64,000 nucleotides of DNA from contig CM077115.1 of NCBI GenBank assembly GCA_039619475.1, forward strand, positions 446,451,292 through 446,515,291, in the 5' to 3' direction. Below the pieces are notes generated by a model, which saw only the letters and a program-made list of their open reading frames with translations, was not told where the DNA came from and did not search any database. Both the position numbers and the translations under genes were made by a program. How positions within the stretch are numbered: position 1 is the first letter of the stretch; each line of letters opens with the position of its first letter. Source of the DNA: Icerya purchasi. Taxonomy: Eukaryota; Arthropoda; Insecta; Hemiptera; Monophlebidae. Positions 1 to 11,356 of the stretch are shown here, piece by piece.

Positions 1-357
1 TAATTTATCTGCACTACCGAATATCAAAAATATAAACAGCCCGACTAAAACTTAATACTCCTTCGTAGTGTATGTAATATACGTACATTTAAATCACTTC
101 TCCCGGCCCATAAAGTTTTAACACTGTTTAACGGTTTAAAGATAAATTCTAAGTTAAATGATAATGAAAGAATCTCAGAATTTTTAACTCTAAAGTATTC
201 ATTTCGATCGTTCTACTTTTATTCTAAAACGGAGGCCCTAAATTATTGAATAGTAGTATACTTGTGAACGAACAAGAATGTGATAATAATAAACCAGAAG
301 TGACAGTATTATGAAATAAAGTTGAATTTTCGAATAATAATGCTAAATATTTTACAC
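1..357. other. AT-rich sequence, nothing recognised
   Basis: No open frame, repeat or motif was recognised up to the start of the 35-bp array. Confidence 0.5.
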
Positions 358-672
358 GATTTATCAATAATACGTTTTTAAATGGAATCGATGATTTATC
401 AATAATACGTTTTTAAATGGAATCGATGATTTATCAATAATACGTTTTTAAATGGAATCGATGATTTATCAATAATACGCTTTTAAATGGAATCGATGAT
501 TTATCAATAATACGCTTTTAAATGGAATCGATGATTTATCAATAATACGCTTTTAAATGGAATCGATGATTTATCAATAATACGCTTTTAAATGGAATCG
601 ATGATTTATCAATAATACGCTTTTAAATGGAATCGATGATTTATCAATAATACGCTTTTAAATGGAATCGAT
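358..672. repeat. 35-bp tandem array, nine copies
   Basis: Nine head-to-tail copies of a 35-bp unit beginning GATTTATCAATAATACG and ending AATCGAT. The copies are identical except for one position: the first three read ACGT and the last six read ACGC at the same base. The near identity means recent expansion or homogenisation. No coding frame crosses it. It is a minisatellite, not a CRISPR array, because there are no spacers. Confidence 0.97.
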
Positions 673-1049
673 TACTGTAATATGTCTTTTATTATTTTCT
701 TATTAGTCGTAGTGCTGCCTCTTCGCGTGTCCATTCCCGTTGGAGAAAGATATGGTGTTCGTATGTTCTGTTTCTAATACGATTGCGTATGTATGACTAC
801 TCTTTACAGAGACTGAGATATTGTAAATATTTTATTTTTAATAACTGCCATACAAGTGCAGCCGGGAATTTTTTTTTTTTTTTCGATTTCAGCCTCTATG
901 GACTACGCTAAACAACTAAGTTTTCATTTTACATCTTTTCCTTCTTCCTTCCTTAACATCTTACCAGTATTTCTTGATACCCTCCATCAGGGCATTTTTA
1001 TGGCTTATCGAAAGCGACCTCTTCCGGTTAACTTGTTCTATTTTAAAGA
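673..1049. other. No gene seen
   Basis: AT-rich, with a T-run near 869-883. A 65-codon open frame (856-1053) shows no family motif and is treated as chance. Confidence 0.4.
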
Positions 1050-1600
1050 TTGACGTCACAACTGTTTTATGAAACCATTCCCCTTATTAAACATCTGTGT
1101 TTCAGTAACATCCATTAATTTTATATCCATTTCACATTTATTGGACCATGCAGGTCTTATTTTCTTCGTTTTCATGAATTCATAAATTCTCTTGGTTAAC
1201 CTGTCCTCTCTCATTCTGGTAATATGCCCGTGTAAAATAATAATCTTCTTGTCCATATACATATGGACTTAAATCTTGCTATATAGTTTATCGTTCGAAA
1301 CCCATTTGAACTGTCCATCATTCCATTTAACTGCTATAATCTTTCTCAGGATTCTCCGTTCCCTTATTTCTAATTTATTTGTTAATATTCTTGTTTAGAT
1401 TTAACGTTTCTGATGCATATAACCCTTTTCTGGTTTTACAACTGTAGCACAGTGTCTTAGTTTTGCTCTTATGCTCATTGCATTTTTTTTATCGTAGAAA
1501 TTCTTCACCAAGTGATATGCCCGACCTAATTTACATATTCTACTATTCATTGCTACTTCTTCTAGTCCATTTTGTTGTAATGTATATACCGATACATAAA
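1050..1600 (-). mobile_element. RTE-type LINE, decayed C-terminal part
   Basis: Read on the minus strand this gives several frames that together match the region after the reverse-transcriptase palm in RTE-type LINEs: MSIRAKLRH near 1475, a stretch of the type KLEIRERRILRKII near 1350, and GHITRMREDRLTKRIYEF at 1160-1230 (the 'GH..R' block). Frameshifts and stops separate the pieces, so it is dead. The palm and endonuclease are absent. It resembles the other RTE pieces at 7409-8610, 36400-36690 and 42338-42640, but is a different sub-lineage by wording. Family placement is from memory of the motif order. Confidence 0.7.
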
Positions 1601-1879
1601 TGAAATGAGTGTATGTTTGCCCCGTTTTGCTTTCTACTACATATTAACAATTATTTTGTTTTTATTTCACTCGTAGTTGCTAGATCTCTCGAGATATGTC
1701 TCCTTTACCTTTCGGTGCGAAATCGTTTCACCGCCGGCGAGCAAAAGGTTACGTTCAAACCCTTTCGCAAAATAACCTGCGAAGTTTTTCTTCAAGTTTC
1801 ATCGGCTAAACACTGTCATTTTCGGTTAATGAAAAGTTTTCATGTATCTTCTTCTTTTTCTATTTATTCTCTAATTCAG

Positions 1880-2130
1880 AAGAGATTGTGACCGTTGATT
1901 GGGAGAGGTTAGGAAAATTAGTGGGAAAGTTAGCAGCGCAGTTGAGGTACACGTCAACTGGAGCGCGACCTAGCTCCATGTTGTCGTCTAACGTGTGCAA
2001 GGGTATCAATGACGGGGGAAAGTTAAGACGATTGGTCTGCTCACGTTGGTGCGATTGTTCGCTGTCTGAGAAGGAAGGAATAGAGTGAAGGAATTTGTTA
2101 GTTATGTGCATTGGCGCACTCAAGAGGGGT
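1880..2130 (-). repeat. Diverged copy of the SINE body found at 52849-53289
   Basis: Shared blocks with 52950-53110: ACTGGAGCGC near 1948 and ACGTTGGTGCGATT near 2043, in the same order and with similar spacing, plus an AAG(A)CGA(C)TGG block between. The tRNA-like head of the other copy is not present here. Overlapping open frames of 66 and 91 codons on the two strands are explained by this repeat and are not called as genes. Confidence 0.6.
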
Positions 2131-3999
2131 GCCACGGGGCCATTGCTCCTCCCAAAAAATCTTCGAAATCTTAATTTCGTTTTGTAATGTTTTGTTTTAC
2201 TTATTTTTTTTTAAAAAAAACATACACATTTACTTTTTGCTTATGTTACAAATATAAAGTTACGTTTCTATTATTATTATTACTTTTTTTTAAATAAAAT
2301 TCGTCAGTTTTGTAATTTTTTTAAAAATAATATTCGTTAATTTTGTATTTTTTTTTTTTTTTAATTTTTATTTACAGACCACGGAAATAGATAGGTACTT
2401 AGTCGAGGTACCGAGTTACCACTCCTTAACTCATCTAAATTCTAGCCCCGACCAAAAAAAAACTCCTGAGTGCGCCTTTGGTTATGTGGCAAAAGAAAGG
2501 ATAGAAAGGAGGGATACATCTTTTTTCGGGAATGAACCCTAGCCTTCTGGGTAAATACCTTAATCGCAAGACAGCGATTTGTTGCTGAGAAGGTATTACG
2601 GCGACGTAAATGCACTGAGGAAGAGGCTCGTAAGATCTATGCAGACTTTTCTGCATTTAATATATATATATATATATTAAAATTTTATTCACGCTATTTA
2701 CCTGCTATTGCTTGATTTCGAATTATATGCGAATGCAGGTTTGTTTAATCTGTGTATCTTTCTTTAAATGTAATATGATATTCATCCGTGAGTTTAAAAG
2801 GTAAGCTATATTTTATACGTGACTTTTATTAAGTAAAATTCGTGCACCAAAATTTTATTAGAGGTTTTCATAAAACTAGTGCTTTTTAATTGTGCTCTAT
2901 ACTGCGTATATATTTAACAACTGGTATTACATTACGCATTACACATTATTATTGTGCAAAAGCACGCTTTAAATGCATAAACTAAAGTAAATGTGGATCT
3001 ACAATTGTATATATTCTTTTAGTAATTTTGTGTACCCATCGTTTATTTTTATTTTTAAATCTGACTTTTTTTACAAGTAGAGTTCAAAAGAAAATTACAC
3101 CATAAGTATAATATGTACTGTTGGGAATAGCGAATGCTATCGAGTTTGTCGTCGGCTGTTAAAGGAGAATTACAAAAGATGTTTTTTAAATAGGTGCGCA
3201 GTTCACCGTTAATTAAGATAAATTTTTTTTGGTTTTCATTTTTTTCGATTTGTCGAAACAATATAATAAACAGGTTTACAAAGGATTTATAAAATTGAAT
3301 TTAAAAGGAGAACAACGAGTGCGTTCATTTTCTAAAAAAAAGTGAACGCGATGCTAGCCAAAGAAAGGTGATAGGGGTTTTGAAATAATTGATGAATGGT
3401 CCGGGGAGGGGGCTGCTGGCTGTTTCGGTCTGGGGCGACCTGGGAATCGGGTGGGTTTAAAGTATTACAAATTTGCATATCTAGTCAATGACGGGTTTTT
3501 AAATTATTTTTCATAATTAAACAGAGACATCGGTATAAGATGAGGGTAAAAGAAAATCTTAATTCTAGTTTATTGTTAATATGTGCTGCTTGTTGCCCTT
3601 TTTTTGTTTTCAAGTTGGGCACGAGTGTAAAATATGGCGCAGGAAAAGGTGGAAAGTGGTGCCGAATTTAGCTGATCTCAGGTTGGCGTCGTTATTTCGT
3701 GATATAATAGCAGCGGATATTGTAGACGCTATCTATCATCATCGAGTCCTTTGTCGATATATGTATATGAAAAATATAATAGAAAATTCAGTTCGACCGT
3801 AAGCGTATTAGGACGGTCCGCGTATTAAGCAACGGAATCATGAGTCAGCACTATTCGACCGCGCCGGTGTTGTTATTCGGCTGGTTCGGACGCTATTCGT
3901 TATTCTTGAAATCAGGCGGAAAATTATTAATAGCTCGACTGATTATGCTGTTAGTAGTAGGCTGAATAATGCGCACAAAGAGTTGCTGTCCGTTCGAAA
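2131..3999. other. No gene confirmed; (TA)n at about 2659-2678
   Basis: AT-rich with poly-T/poly-A runs and one short TA microsatellite. The segment 3560-3990 is richer in CpG than its surroundings but gives no continuous coding frame that I can name. Confidence 0.35.
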
Positions 4000-4128
4000 A
4001 TGAACGCTTTGCAAAATGATCCGGTGGAAGAGTGTTGTTCAAATGAACTACTACCGAATCGTTTCCGGAAAATTACATTGCAAACTATCATCGTTCTCGT
4101 TTTCTATTACAAACTTCGCATGATGTAA
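4000..4128 (+). CDS. Possible 42-residue small ORF
   Basis: ATG at 4000 with a purine-rich context (CGAAAATGA). The peptide starts MNALQNDPVEECC and has a hydrophobic stretch TIIVLVFYY near residues 29-37, then a basic end. I do not recognise it. It lies in a less AT-rich patch (3.8-4.25 kb). About 70 bp downstream there is an 11-codon open frame (ATG at 4198) running straight into a perfect splice-donor sequence GTAAGT at 4231-4236. This could be an exon-bearing region, or chance. No homology is claimed. Confidence 0.15.
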   Translation: MNALQNDPVEECCSNELLPNRFRKITLQTIIVLVFYYKLRMM

Positions 4129-4862
4129 TTATATCGACTGTTTTGAACTAATAATCGCTTTTACTTTAAACGTGCATGCGATAAAGTAAAAGTGGTTATG
4201 AGCGAAGGGCACGTGTTTGGTGTGTATGTTGTAAGTGAAATTTCGTAGAATCAACGAGAAAAGGCGATATTACACATGTATTGTTACGATGGAAAAAAAA
4301 ATAGTTTAAATAAAAAGCATACGATTATTTTCAAATGTTCTAAATTTAGTGGCTAATAATATTTTTAACAAATGCAGTAACGTGCGAATAATCAATATCG
4401 GCCGATGCTTACCTCAATCTATCCTTTAATTTTATAACGGAACATTCGAGTTATCTATTTATGTAGTATCAGTGACATTATAAAATAGTGCAGACGGAAA
4501 AAGAATGTGTAAACCACAAAACAGCGTAGCACGATAATTTTGTAATAATAACACATTACTAAATTACTAAATTCTTTTATGTATTTATTTATCGTTTGTT
4601 ATTGGTATATTTTGAAATCTATTATTTATAATTCTAATAATTACTAAAGATACCATATTTTTAATTACAGTTCTATCACTATTATGGAAAATAAATTATC
4701 ATCCGAGTTATGAGAAGGAAGCTAAACTACTTTTAAATGTCGGAAATTTATGTATCTCAGTGTTCCATTGGTTGAAGTGTGGGAGAGTTCGGGAATAACC
4801 GCTTAAAAAACTTAAAAGAGATATTGGGATATGTCGAATTGGTTCCTGGGTAAGATTTTGAT

Positions 4863-5130
4863 GGTCGAATTATAGATAAACTTGATTTTCAAGTTAGCTG
4901 GTCGAATTATAGATAAACTTAATTTTCAAGTTAGCTGGTCGAATTATAGATAAACTTAATTTTCAAGTTAGCTGGTCGAATTATAGATAAACTCAATTTT
5001 CAAGTTAGCTGGTCGAATTATAGATAAACTCAATTTTCAAGTTAGCTGATCGAATTATAGATAAACTTGATTTTCAAGTTAGCTGGTCGAATTATAAATA
5101 AACTTGATTTTCAAGTTAGCTGGTCGAATT
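4863..5130. repeat. 37-bp tandem array, seven copies plus 9 bp
   Basis: Unit begins GGTCGAATTATAGATAAAC and ends CAAGTTAGCT. Each unit contains a short inverted repeat (AACTTGA, 3-base loop, TCAAGTT). At that place the units read TTG, TTA, TTA, TCA, TCA, TTG, TTG in order, so neighbouring copies share variants. No coding frame crosses it. Confidence 0.97.
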
Positions 5131-6929
5131 GATTCTCGTTCTATTAATGTGTCAAATCTGTTCTTCTTTTTAAGGGTCCTTTTTTACCTGAGATGAAATT
5201 GACCAAGATCTTTTATCGCTATAGCAATCGGCTGTAATTTTCCACCTGATAAGTGGGCCAATTTTTCTGGTGCGTGCGATAGAACTACAAATTGCTGCGA
5301 ATTGTTTCATGCCAAACTAAATCAATCATTTAACAGCGCTCATCCCAATATTTTTTATTTTATGAAAGTACTAAAAGACATTTAGTGTAAAACGTATATT
5401 ATAAAGCTCCGCAGCATAAAAACCATAAGGAAACCTAGGAATAAACAAAAAAAAAAAAAAAACAAAAAAAAACGAGTCAATTTGTAACCAAAGTTGTAAC
5501 GGAATACCGGCGGGAACGGATAACAAGAGTTGAATTTTTAAAAAAAGTAAGCTTTCATGCCTGCTACATGAACTTTCGTCGTGATTTCTCAGAGTCTGAA
5601 TTTGGGGGTGTTAGAAGATACGACGTAAGAAAAAATCGAAAAAATTGAAAAAATTGAGTACGCCATAGAACGAATTACCAGATAATAGATAATGAGTTTG
5701 ATCTTGTATTACTAAATGCAAATGGTAACAGCGCTATCTTAAGGCTTAACACGGAGAAGATTACTATGCGTGGAACAGAGTTTCTCTGAATGAAATATAC
5801 CGTAAAATTCATCGAAATAAGAATTTGCAAGAAGTGCAAGCTCTGAAGATCGATATAGATCATCGGAGGAGGAATTAATAGTCAATCTGTTCGTACAAAA
5901 AATTGAGAAAAAGTATCATACCGCATTATGGAATAGTTCAAAGACGGAATAGATCAGATTACTAATCGAAAAAAGAAGCAGCTCACAGTTAGCGCCAATT
6001 TTTGTTAAACATAAAATTTACGGATAGCAATTGTAATGATTATATTAGGCGAATCGGAATGTGATGGAAAAGAAGCGCGATTTTTAATTCCTTCTTTAGA
6101 TAACCGTGAAAACAGAAATTAATTTCTACTTAATAAACGCGGATCGCATACTGCGGCAAACTCTGAATTCTCTTAAGAATAGCCACATAGAAGATTATTC
6201 CGTTTGATAATTCCAGAAACTTACCTTAAAAGTCGAAAAATAGTTCCCGCTTCATATATTATTCAAGATAGAATGGGAATAGAGAGATATAGAAAACATT
6301 GCGACATAAATACAATTAAATTAGAAAACTATTTAATTTTAATCGAAAAACAGATCAAAAATATGAATTTACCGTGTTTTATCTATCCTCGAATGGGAGG
6401 AAATAGAATCCAAATAGAAATCATGCGAAACACTTTGTGAACACGCTTTACCATCACCAGTTAGTTGAAAATTTTAATGTCAGGTCGTCAATTTGTCAAA
6501 CAATTATCAACAAAAAAAAAAAAAAACCCGGCGAATTTGTTGAGACGACCATTCTATTCAATAGTAACTTAGCTGTAGAAAATACTAAAATTTTCAAAAA
6601 AATTGTAATGGAAATGAAATAGAACCTAGTTATAAGCATCCGGATTAATTATAAATAGGATTATTAGAAATTAATATAATCGAAAATACACTTTTCCCAC
6701 ACTCATATTAATATACTTTAAATATGAAATACTACTATAATTCAGTCTCTCATTAGTACAAAAAACGGTATACATTAAAACTAAAAATTACCGCAAAATT
6801 CCTTGAAAGTCGGCGTAACAAATTTAATAACTACAACGGTAAAGAACCAATTCAAACAAAAATTCAAAAAATCCGTACTTAACTAGATCTGTAACTTTGA
6901 TTCTGAAGAAATTGAAATAACTAACCATA
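5131..6929 (+). other. Unassigned AT-rich region, possibly the worn 5' part of the R1 LINE
   Basis: A-runs at 5447-5474 and 6514-6525. Short open frames (6204-6440, 6437-6622) show no clear motif. Since the R1 LINE that follows has no visible endonuclease, part of this stretch may be its unrecognisable 5' half; this is inference only. Confidence 0.25.
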
Positions 6930-7408
6930 ATGGTAAGCGGTGAACCATGATGATAAACATCCGATTAAAAAGATAAAAAGGAAATCTTATATAACTTATA
7001 TAAAAAAGAAAATAATTACGTTAAACAATCAGGGAGGGAAAGCCTTATGAAAGGAATATCAAATTAAAATAACCAGTGAAAAATCAAAGACGTTTGAAAA
7101 AGCTGATAGCGGAAACGCGTGATTGGGGGAAACCTTATAAAATTACTACGAACGAGCATATAAAAAAAATTTTTTAGCATTTCTTCGTTAAAACAACGAC
7201 AAAGATGATGTTGAAATCTATGGTTTCAATGACAGACTGAATTACAAGAACACTCTTTTATGATGCTGATGCTGATAATATTGATAAGTATGAATCAAAA
7301 ACGACGACCACACGTGTATTCAAGATAGACAATCAGATTTTAGGCGAAATAATCAATAAACTTAAGAGTAAAATAGCTAACGGGCTAGATCGAAGTACCT
7401 GTTCATCA

Positions 7409-8610
7409 TCATCTACGGTCGTCACCCTAGATAGAGAGTATCGTGATTAAATCCGCCGGTGATTTTGTGATTTTCCGCCATTTGTCACGATCCTCTGCTT
7501 GTGACGTACGCATTGTGAGAATGACATTCCTGTTATATGCAGCACAATATCTGTTCATCCCATAGCTGTACGTCCCGGTGGTCGTTTTCCATTAATTTTC
7601 CCTATGACCAACGTAATATTCCCTCCTGCTTTCTTATTATATGTCCGAAGAATTTCAGCATTCTCATTGCGACGACAATCGTTGACAACCTTTTTGTGCG
7701 ACATCGGCTACTTCCTGCAACACTGATTCATTTGTACGTTTTGCTGTCTATGGAATTCTGAGGAGTCGTCTCCAGCACCATACTTCAAAACTGTCGATTC
7801 TTTTTCTGTCCATATTTTTTTCATCTCCGCTGCATAATATTACACGATGAAAAATATAAGCGTTTGGACAAGCTCAATTTTGACATTTTTCCAAATGGAG
7901 TTGTCCTTCCAAATCTTGTTCATCGTTATCATGGTGCTTCTGGAAAATTTTGATTCTCCGTCTTATTTCACCTTTGGAGCGAGCCCCCTCTATTTTCTAG
8001 AAGTGTCCCTAATTATATACAAAATTTTCTACAGTTTCATAACCGGTGAGTGTCTTTTCATGAGGTGGTATTATATTTCCGCGCGATCGATTATCATTAT
8101 TTTTGTCTTATTTTTATTTACGTTTAATCCATATTGCATACTAATTTTTTCCAGCCTATTTAGAAGTTTTTCCATCTCCTTCGTATTCGCACCTATTAAC
8201 GTTGTATCATCTGCAAATCCAAGATTTGTTATTCTTTGTCCTCCTATCATTATTCCGCCATATTCCGTTGCTCTAGAACTAGTCTCATTATATATTCTGC
8301 GTACAAGTTAAAGAGCATAGGCGACAATACACAGACTTGCCTGAGACTCCTTTCTGAACGTAAAACTCTCTTAATTTTGCAGTGTCGATACGTGCAATAA
8401 TGCGATTGTTCTCGTTAAGCTTCTTTATGAGATATACAATATGCTTTGGTGCGCACATTTCAATTAGTATTGTCCAAAGTTTATGCCATTGAATATTATC
8501 AAAGGCTTTTTGATAATCTATAAAAAGCACATTACTCTACAGGTATTTCATATTCGCGTGCTTTTTCTATCAATAGTATTTTAGATTAATAAAATTAACC
8601 CAGGAAATAT
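7409..8610 (-). mobile_element. RTE-type LINE inserted antisense into the R1 LINE
   Basis: Minus-strand reading gives LIEKAREYEIPVE near 8570, FIDYQKAFDNIQWHKLW at 8475-8525, GVSGKSV near 8350, LGFADDTTLIGANT at 8190-8225 (catalytic FxDD), MEKLLNRLEKISMQYGLNVN near 8110-8165, FEVWCWRRLLRI near 7770 and IGKINGKRPPGR near 7575-7610. The 3' end runs into GATGATGATGA at 7409-7419, a tail typical of RTE elements. The left flank (R1 'NGLDRST') is cut exactly there and R1 coding resumes after about 8640, so this element is younger than the R1 copy. Several frameshifts; the endonuclease half is missing (5' truncation). Confidence 0.85.
8288..8530 (-). pseudogene. RTE reverse transcriptase palm fragment (80 codons)
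   Basis: Longest intact frame of the RTE LINE. It holds the first catalytic Asp block (LFIDYQKAFDNIQW at residues 2-15) and the following helix region (MCAPKHIVYLIKKLNEN, about 27-43). The frame then slips before the PQG-type block. The true reading continues in other frames to about 7550. The initiator Met is not a real start. Confidence 0.8.
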
Positions 8611-8866
8611 AAACCGAAGTTATTGCTAAAGTATTGATAAAATTTGACTTTTTGCTAAAGTTTGGAAAGATGGTAAAAACTTGTACTATTTAATAAACCT
8701 GAGAAGGGCCAAAATTCCTCCGAAAGCCTACAGAAAAATAACTCTTTTGCTCGCAATTTCTTGAAAAAATAATAATTATTCAAACTGTGGAAATTCATAG
8801 AGTATATCATGAAGTCAATTTGCTTATAGAAGGAGGCGGCCGCCAATAGAAGCAGCAATATTTATA

Positions 8867-9217
8867 ATGTATAATACCTTAAAAGAATTTATGATGTATA
8901 ATACCTTAAAAGAATTTATAATGTATAATACCTTAAAAGAATTTATGATGTATAATACCTTAAAAGAATTTATAATGTATAATACCTTAAAAGAATTTAT
9001 AATGTATAATACCTTAAAAGAATTTATAATGTATAATACCTTAAAAGAATTTATAATGTATAATACCTTAAAAGAATTTATAATGTATAATACCTTAAAA
9101 GAATTTATAATGTATAATACCTTAAAAGAATTTATAATGTATAATACCTTAAAAGAATTTATAATGTATAATACCTTAAAAGAATTTATAATGTATAGTA
9201 TCTTAAAAGAATTTAAA
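8867..9217 (+). repeat. 27-bp in-frame tandem array (12 copies plus one diverged) inside R1 RT
   Basis: Unit of 27 bp encodes MYNTLKEFI; copies 1 and 3 end in Met instead of Ile, copies 4-12 are identical in peptide, and the 13th reads MYSILKEFK. Because 27 is a multiple of three the array stays open, giving a 159-codon frame (8867-9346) that then drops out of the R1 frame. It sits between the RPISLL-like block (ends about 8765) and the SGAFD block (starts 9243), that is, inside the palm-coding part of a dead reverse transcriptase. Judged to be a minisatellite, not a repeat protein. Confidence 0.95.
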
Positions 9218-10450
9218 ACAAACTACAATTTTATGTACATTTTCCGGTGCCTTCGACATGATATGGTCTGCGATTCTAAGGGAAATGAAAGGAAGGAAAA
9301 TGAATGGCTCTCTTATACAACTGATTGTTGCTTAGTTGAAAACTAGAAGTATTTAATTTATATTACTGCGGAAAATTGTTGCTTACACTACAGAGATTAA
9401 AGGTCACAGTGTCTAAGAAGAGTGTTGCCTCGAGCCCATTCTATTTAATATTTCCTTCTTTAAAATACCTAAAATCTTATCCTACATATTAAAGCTGTAA
9501 CTACAACGCTGATGATGTTGTTCTGGCTACGAGATTAAATTCAGTGGACGGCCTTGAACTCAAATATATAGAAGCGTTGTAAAGAAAAGTAAGATCCTTT
9601 GGTTTGAAATTCAATAAATATAAGACCATCGGTATTACTCAACATCGTGAGGGCTGCGGGGAAGTCTTTGAACGTAAAAATTAAACGGGAAATCAATAAC
9701 GAAACGAATTTAGATTGAAAAATACGTCAAATATGTTGATGTAATGATATATATGTGAAAATTTAAATTTTAGTAAACATTTAGAATATTTCTGTAATAA
9801 AATCACTAAAAGATTATGATCGCTTTGTGTCCTATTTGAGAACAGTTGTGGATGTAATTTTGTATTGTGTATAAAGCAGTATTTGAATCACATATTGATC
9901 ATTGTTCATTGACGTACAGTCAGAAATCTAAATAAGACCGAAACAACCAAAAGAAAATACTCTTAGCAACGATCTCTGCATATAGCCATAGTGTATTATA
10001 GTATGTATGTGTTGACACGGTGTATTGCAGAAATTTCTCCCAACAATCTTGAAATAAAAGAGCGGATTTTAAAAAACTTTTAAGAACTGGACAGAGAATG
10101 CTCAAACATAATAGAAAATATAATGTTTGACGAGAGAGGACAAATTTAGACGAAATGGCAAGAATTTTGCATGAAAAAACAAAAACCGGCAGGGGCTAAT
10201 CTATCACTTCTTCTGAAATGGAAAAAAAATTTTAACAGCTTCATTAAACTTCGCCGTTATTTAGCGGAATTCAAAATTTTGATAGCCCGATTTGTATGGA
10301 ACGTCTAAATAAAAATAATAATATTGCGATGCACGCAGTGCTCGAATGAGCCAAACGGGAACGTTACCGGAAATACCTTAAATACTTTACACTCCTTCTC
10401 GAAAAGAATTTCAAATGCTGATCAATTACCCACTCAATATTTATACGCTT

Positions 10451-10984
10451 AAAGCTCACACGAAATTTGATACAAAATAAAATTACTTTGATATACGGAT
10501 TTTCGTGAAAACTTACGCTAATTCGATTTAAATTATCATAGTTTAACTTAACTTCCGTCGTAGAGACATACACTGGTAATCGATTGTGCAGCCTCTGCTT
10601 TAATATTATTAAATAATTAAAATGAATAATTAAGTTTAAAAAAAACAAAAAAAAAATGTTTAATGAACACCAGAACATGCTGAAATAAAAACAATTAGAG
10701 CTAGTATGCAAAAATAACATCAAAAAAAAATATACATATATATATATATACTTATTTATTTTTTTATTTATTTTGCAAACTACGATGCCGATAAGGCATA
10801 GTCGTGATATACGCAAAATTTTCTTAGCAATAATTAAAAGGACCAATTTTATTTCTAAACAACGTGGCTGATTTTAAGAATTTCATTACAGATTTAAAAT
10901 TCGACTTATTAATACTAGAATAGAATCGCCGTTAATTTACCCCTACCGTGAATATTATATTTTTTACAAACATCAATTAAGTAG
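10451..10984. other. No gene seen; (TA)n at 10733-10750
   Basis: AT-rich sequence between the two R1-type LINEs. A 160-codon minus open frame (10364-10846) is low-complexity and overlaps the R1 3' end, so it is not called. Confidence 0.4.
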
Positions 10985-11356
10985 GTGCACTGAATAAAAG
11001 GCATGGAAGACCGAATCCGCTACATTCATATCGCAAAATACACAACTGTCATCGATGACAATGTTAAGTCTTTTCTTATAGAAACAAAAATTACCATGAC
11101 CGGAAAGAGCCTGACTACTGGGGAAGTTTAGTTAATGTTTAATTTTTTTTTAAACCAAGCCTTGCTTTTATATCAGGAAAAAACAGGTACGTTTTGCCTA
11201 TCAGTAACACGTTGTTGACCAATGTGTTAATAATATACTTTATAAAACTTTTAACATCTGCAAAACCGTCGCATGTTACGTTCGTTTCATAGAACTGAGT
11301 AAAAAGAAGGTGGTCACAGTAACTAGAGCTTTTAATCAAACTCGGTCTAACTTGTA

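Larger units (their letters stand above)
6930..10450 (+). mobile_element. R1-type non-LTR retrotransposon, dead, interrupted
   Basis: Plus-strand pieces in the order expected for R1 ORF2: RDWGKPYKITTNEHIKK near 7120-7170 (the 'DPWG.pYK' block), INKLKSKIANGLDRS at 7354-7400 (KAPGLD block), VWKDGKNLYYL then PPKAYRKITLLLA at 8658-8765 (RPISLL block), SGAFDMIWSAILREMKG at 9243-9300, YNADDVVLATRL at 9502-9540 (catalytic YxDD), a Q-R-x-L 'aYRT' thumb block near 9940-10070, and AMHAVLE near 10327-10350 (the H/C zinc-like end). Frames shift repeatedly and stops are frequent. It is split by the antisense RTE LINE (7409-8610) and expanded by the 27-bp array (8867-9217). The endonuclease is not recognisable. 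Confidence 0.8.

Noticed and set aside
358..672. CRISPR-like array
   Set aside because: Units are head-to-tail with no spacers, in an animal genome; plain minisatellite. The same holds for 4863-5130 and 8867-9217.
2435..2656. 73-codon minus ORF
   Set aside because: No motif and no supporting context; treated as chance.
7847..8311. 154-codon plus ORF
   Set aside because: Antisense shadow of the RTE reverse transcriptase, whose FADD box is read on the minus strand here.
8867..9346. 159-aa repeat protein (MYNTLKEFI)n
   Set aside because: The array lies between two R1 reverse-transcriptase blocks and the frame after it is out of register with the RT reading; best explained as a minisatellite in a dead LINE.
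10364..10846. 160-codon minus ORF
   Set aside because: Overlaps the C-terminal end of the plus-strand R1 LINE and is low-complexity (Ile/Phe/Asn-rich).
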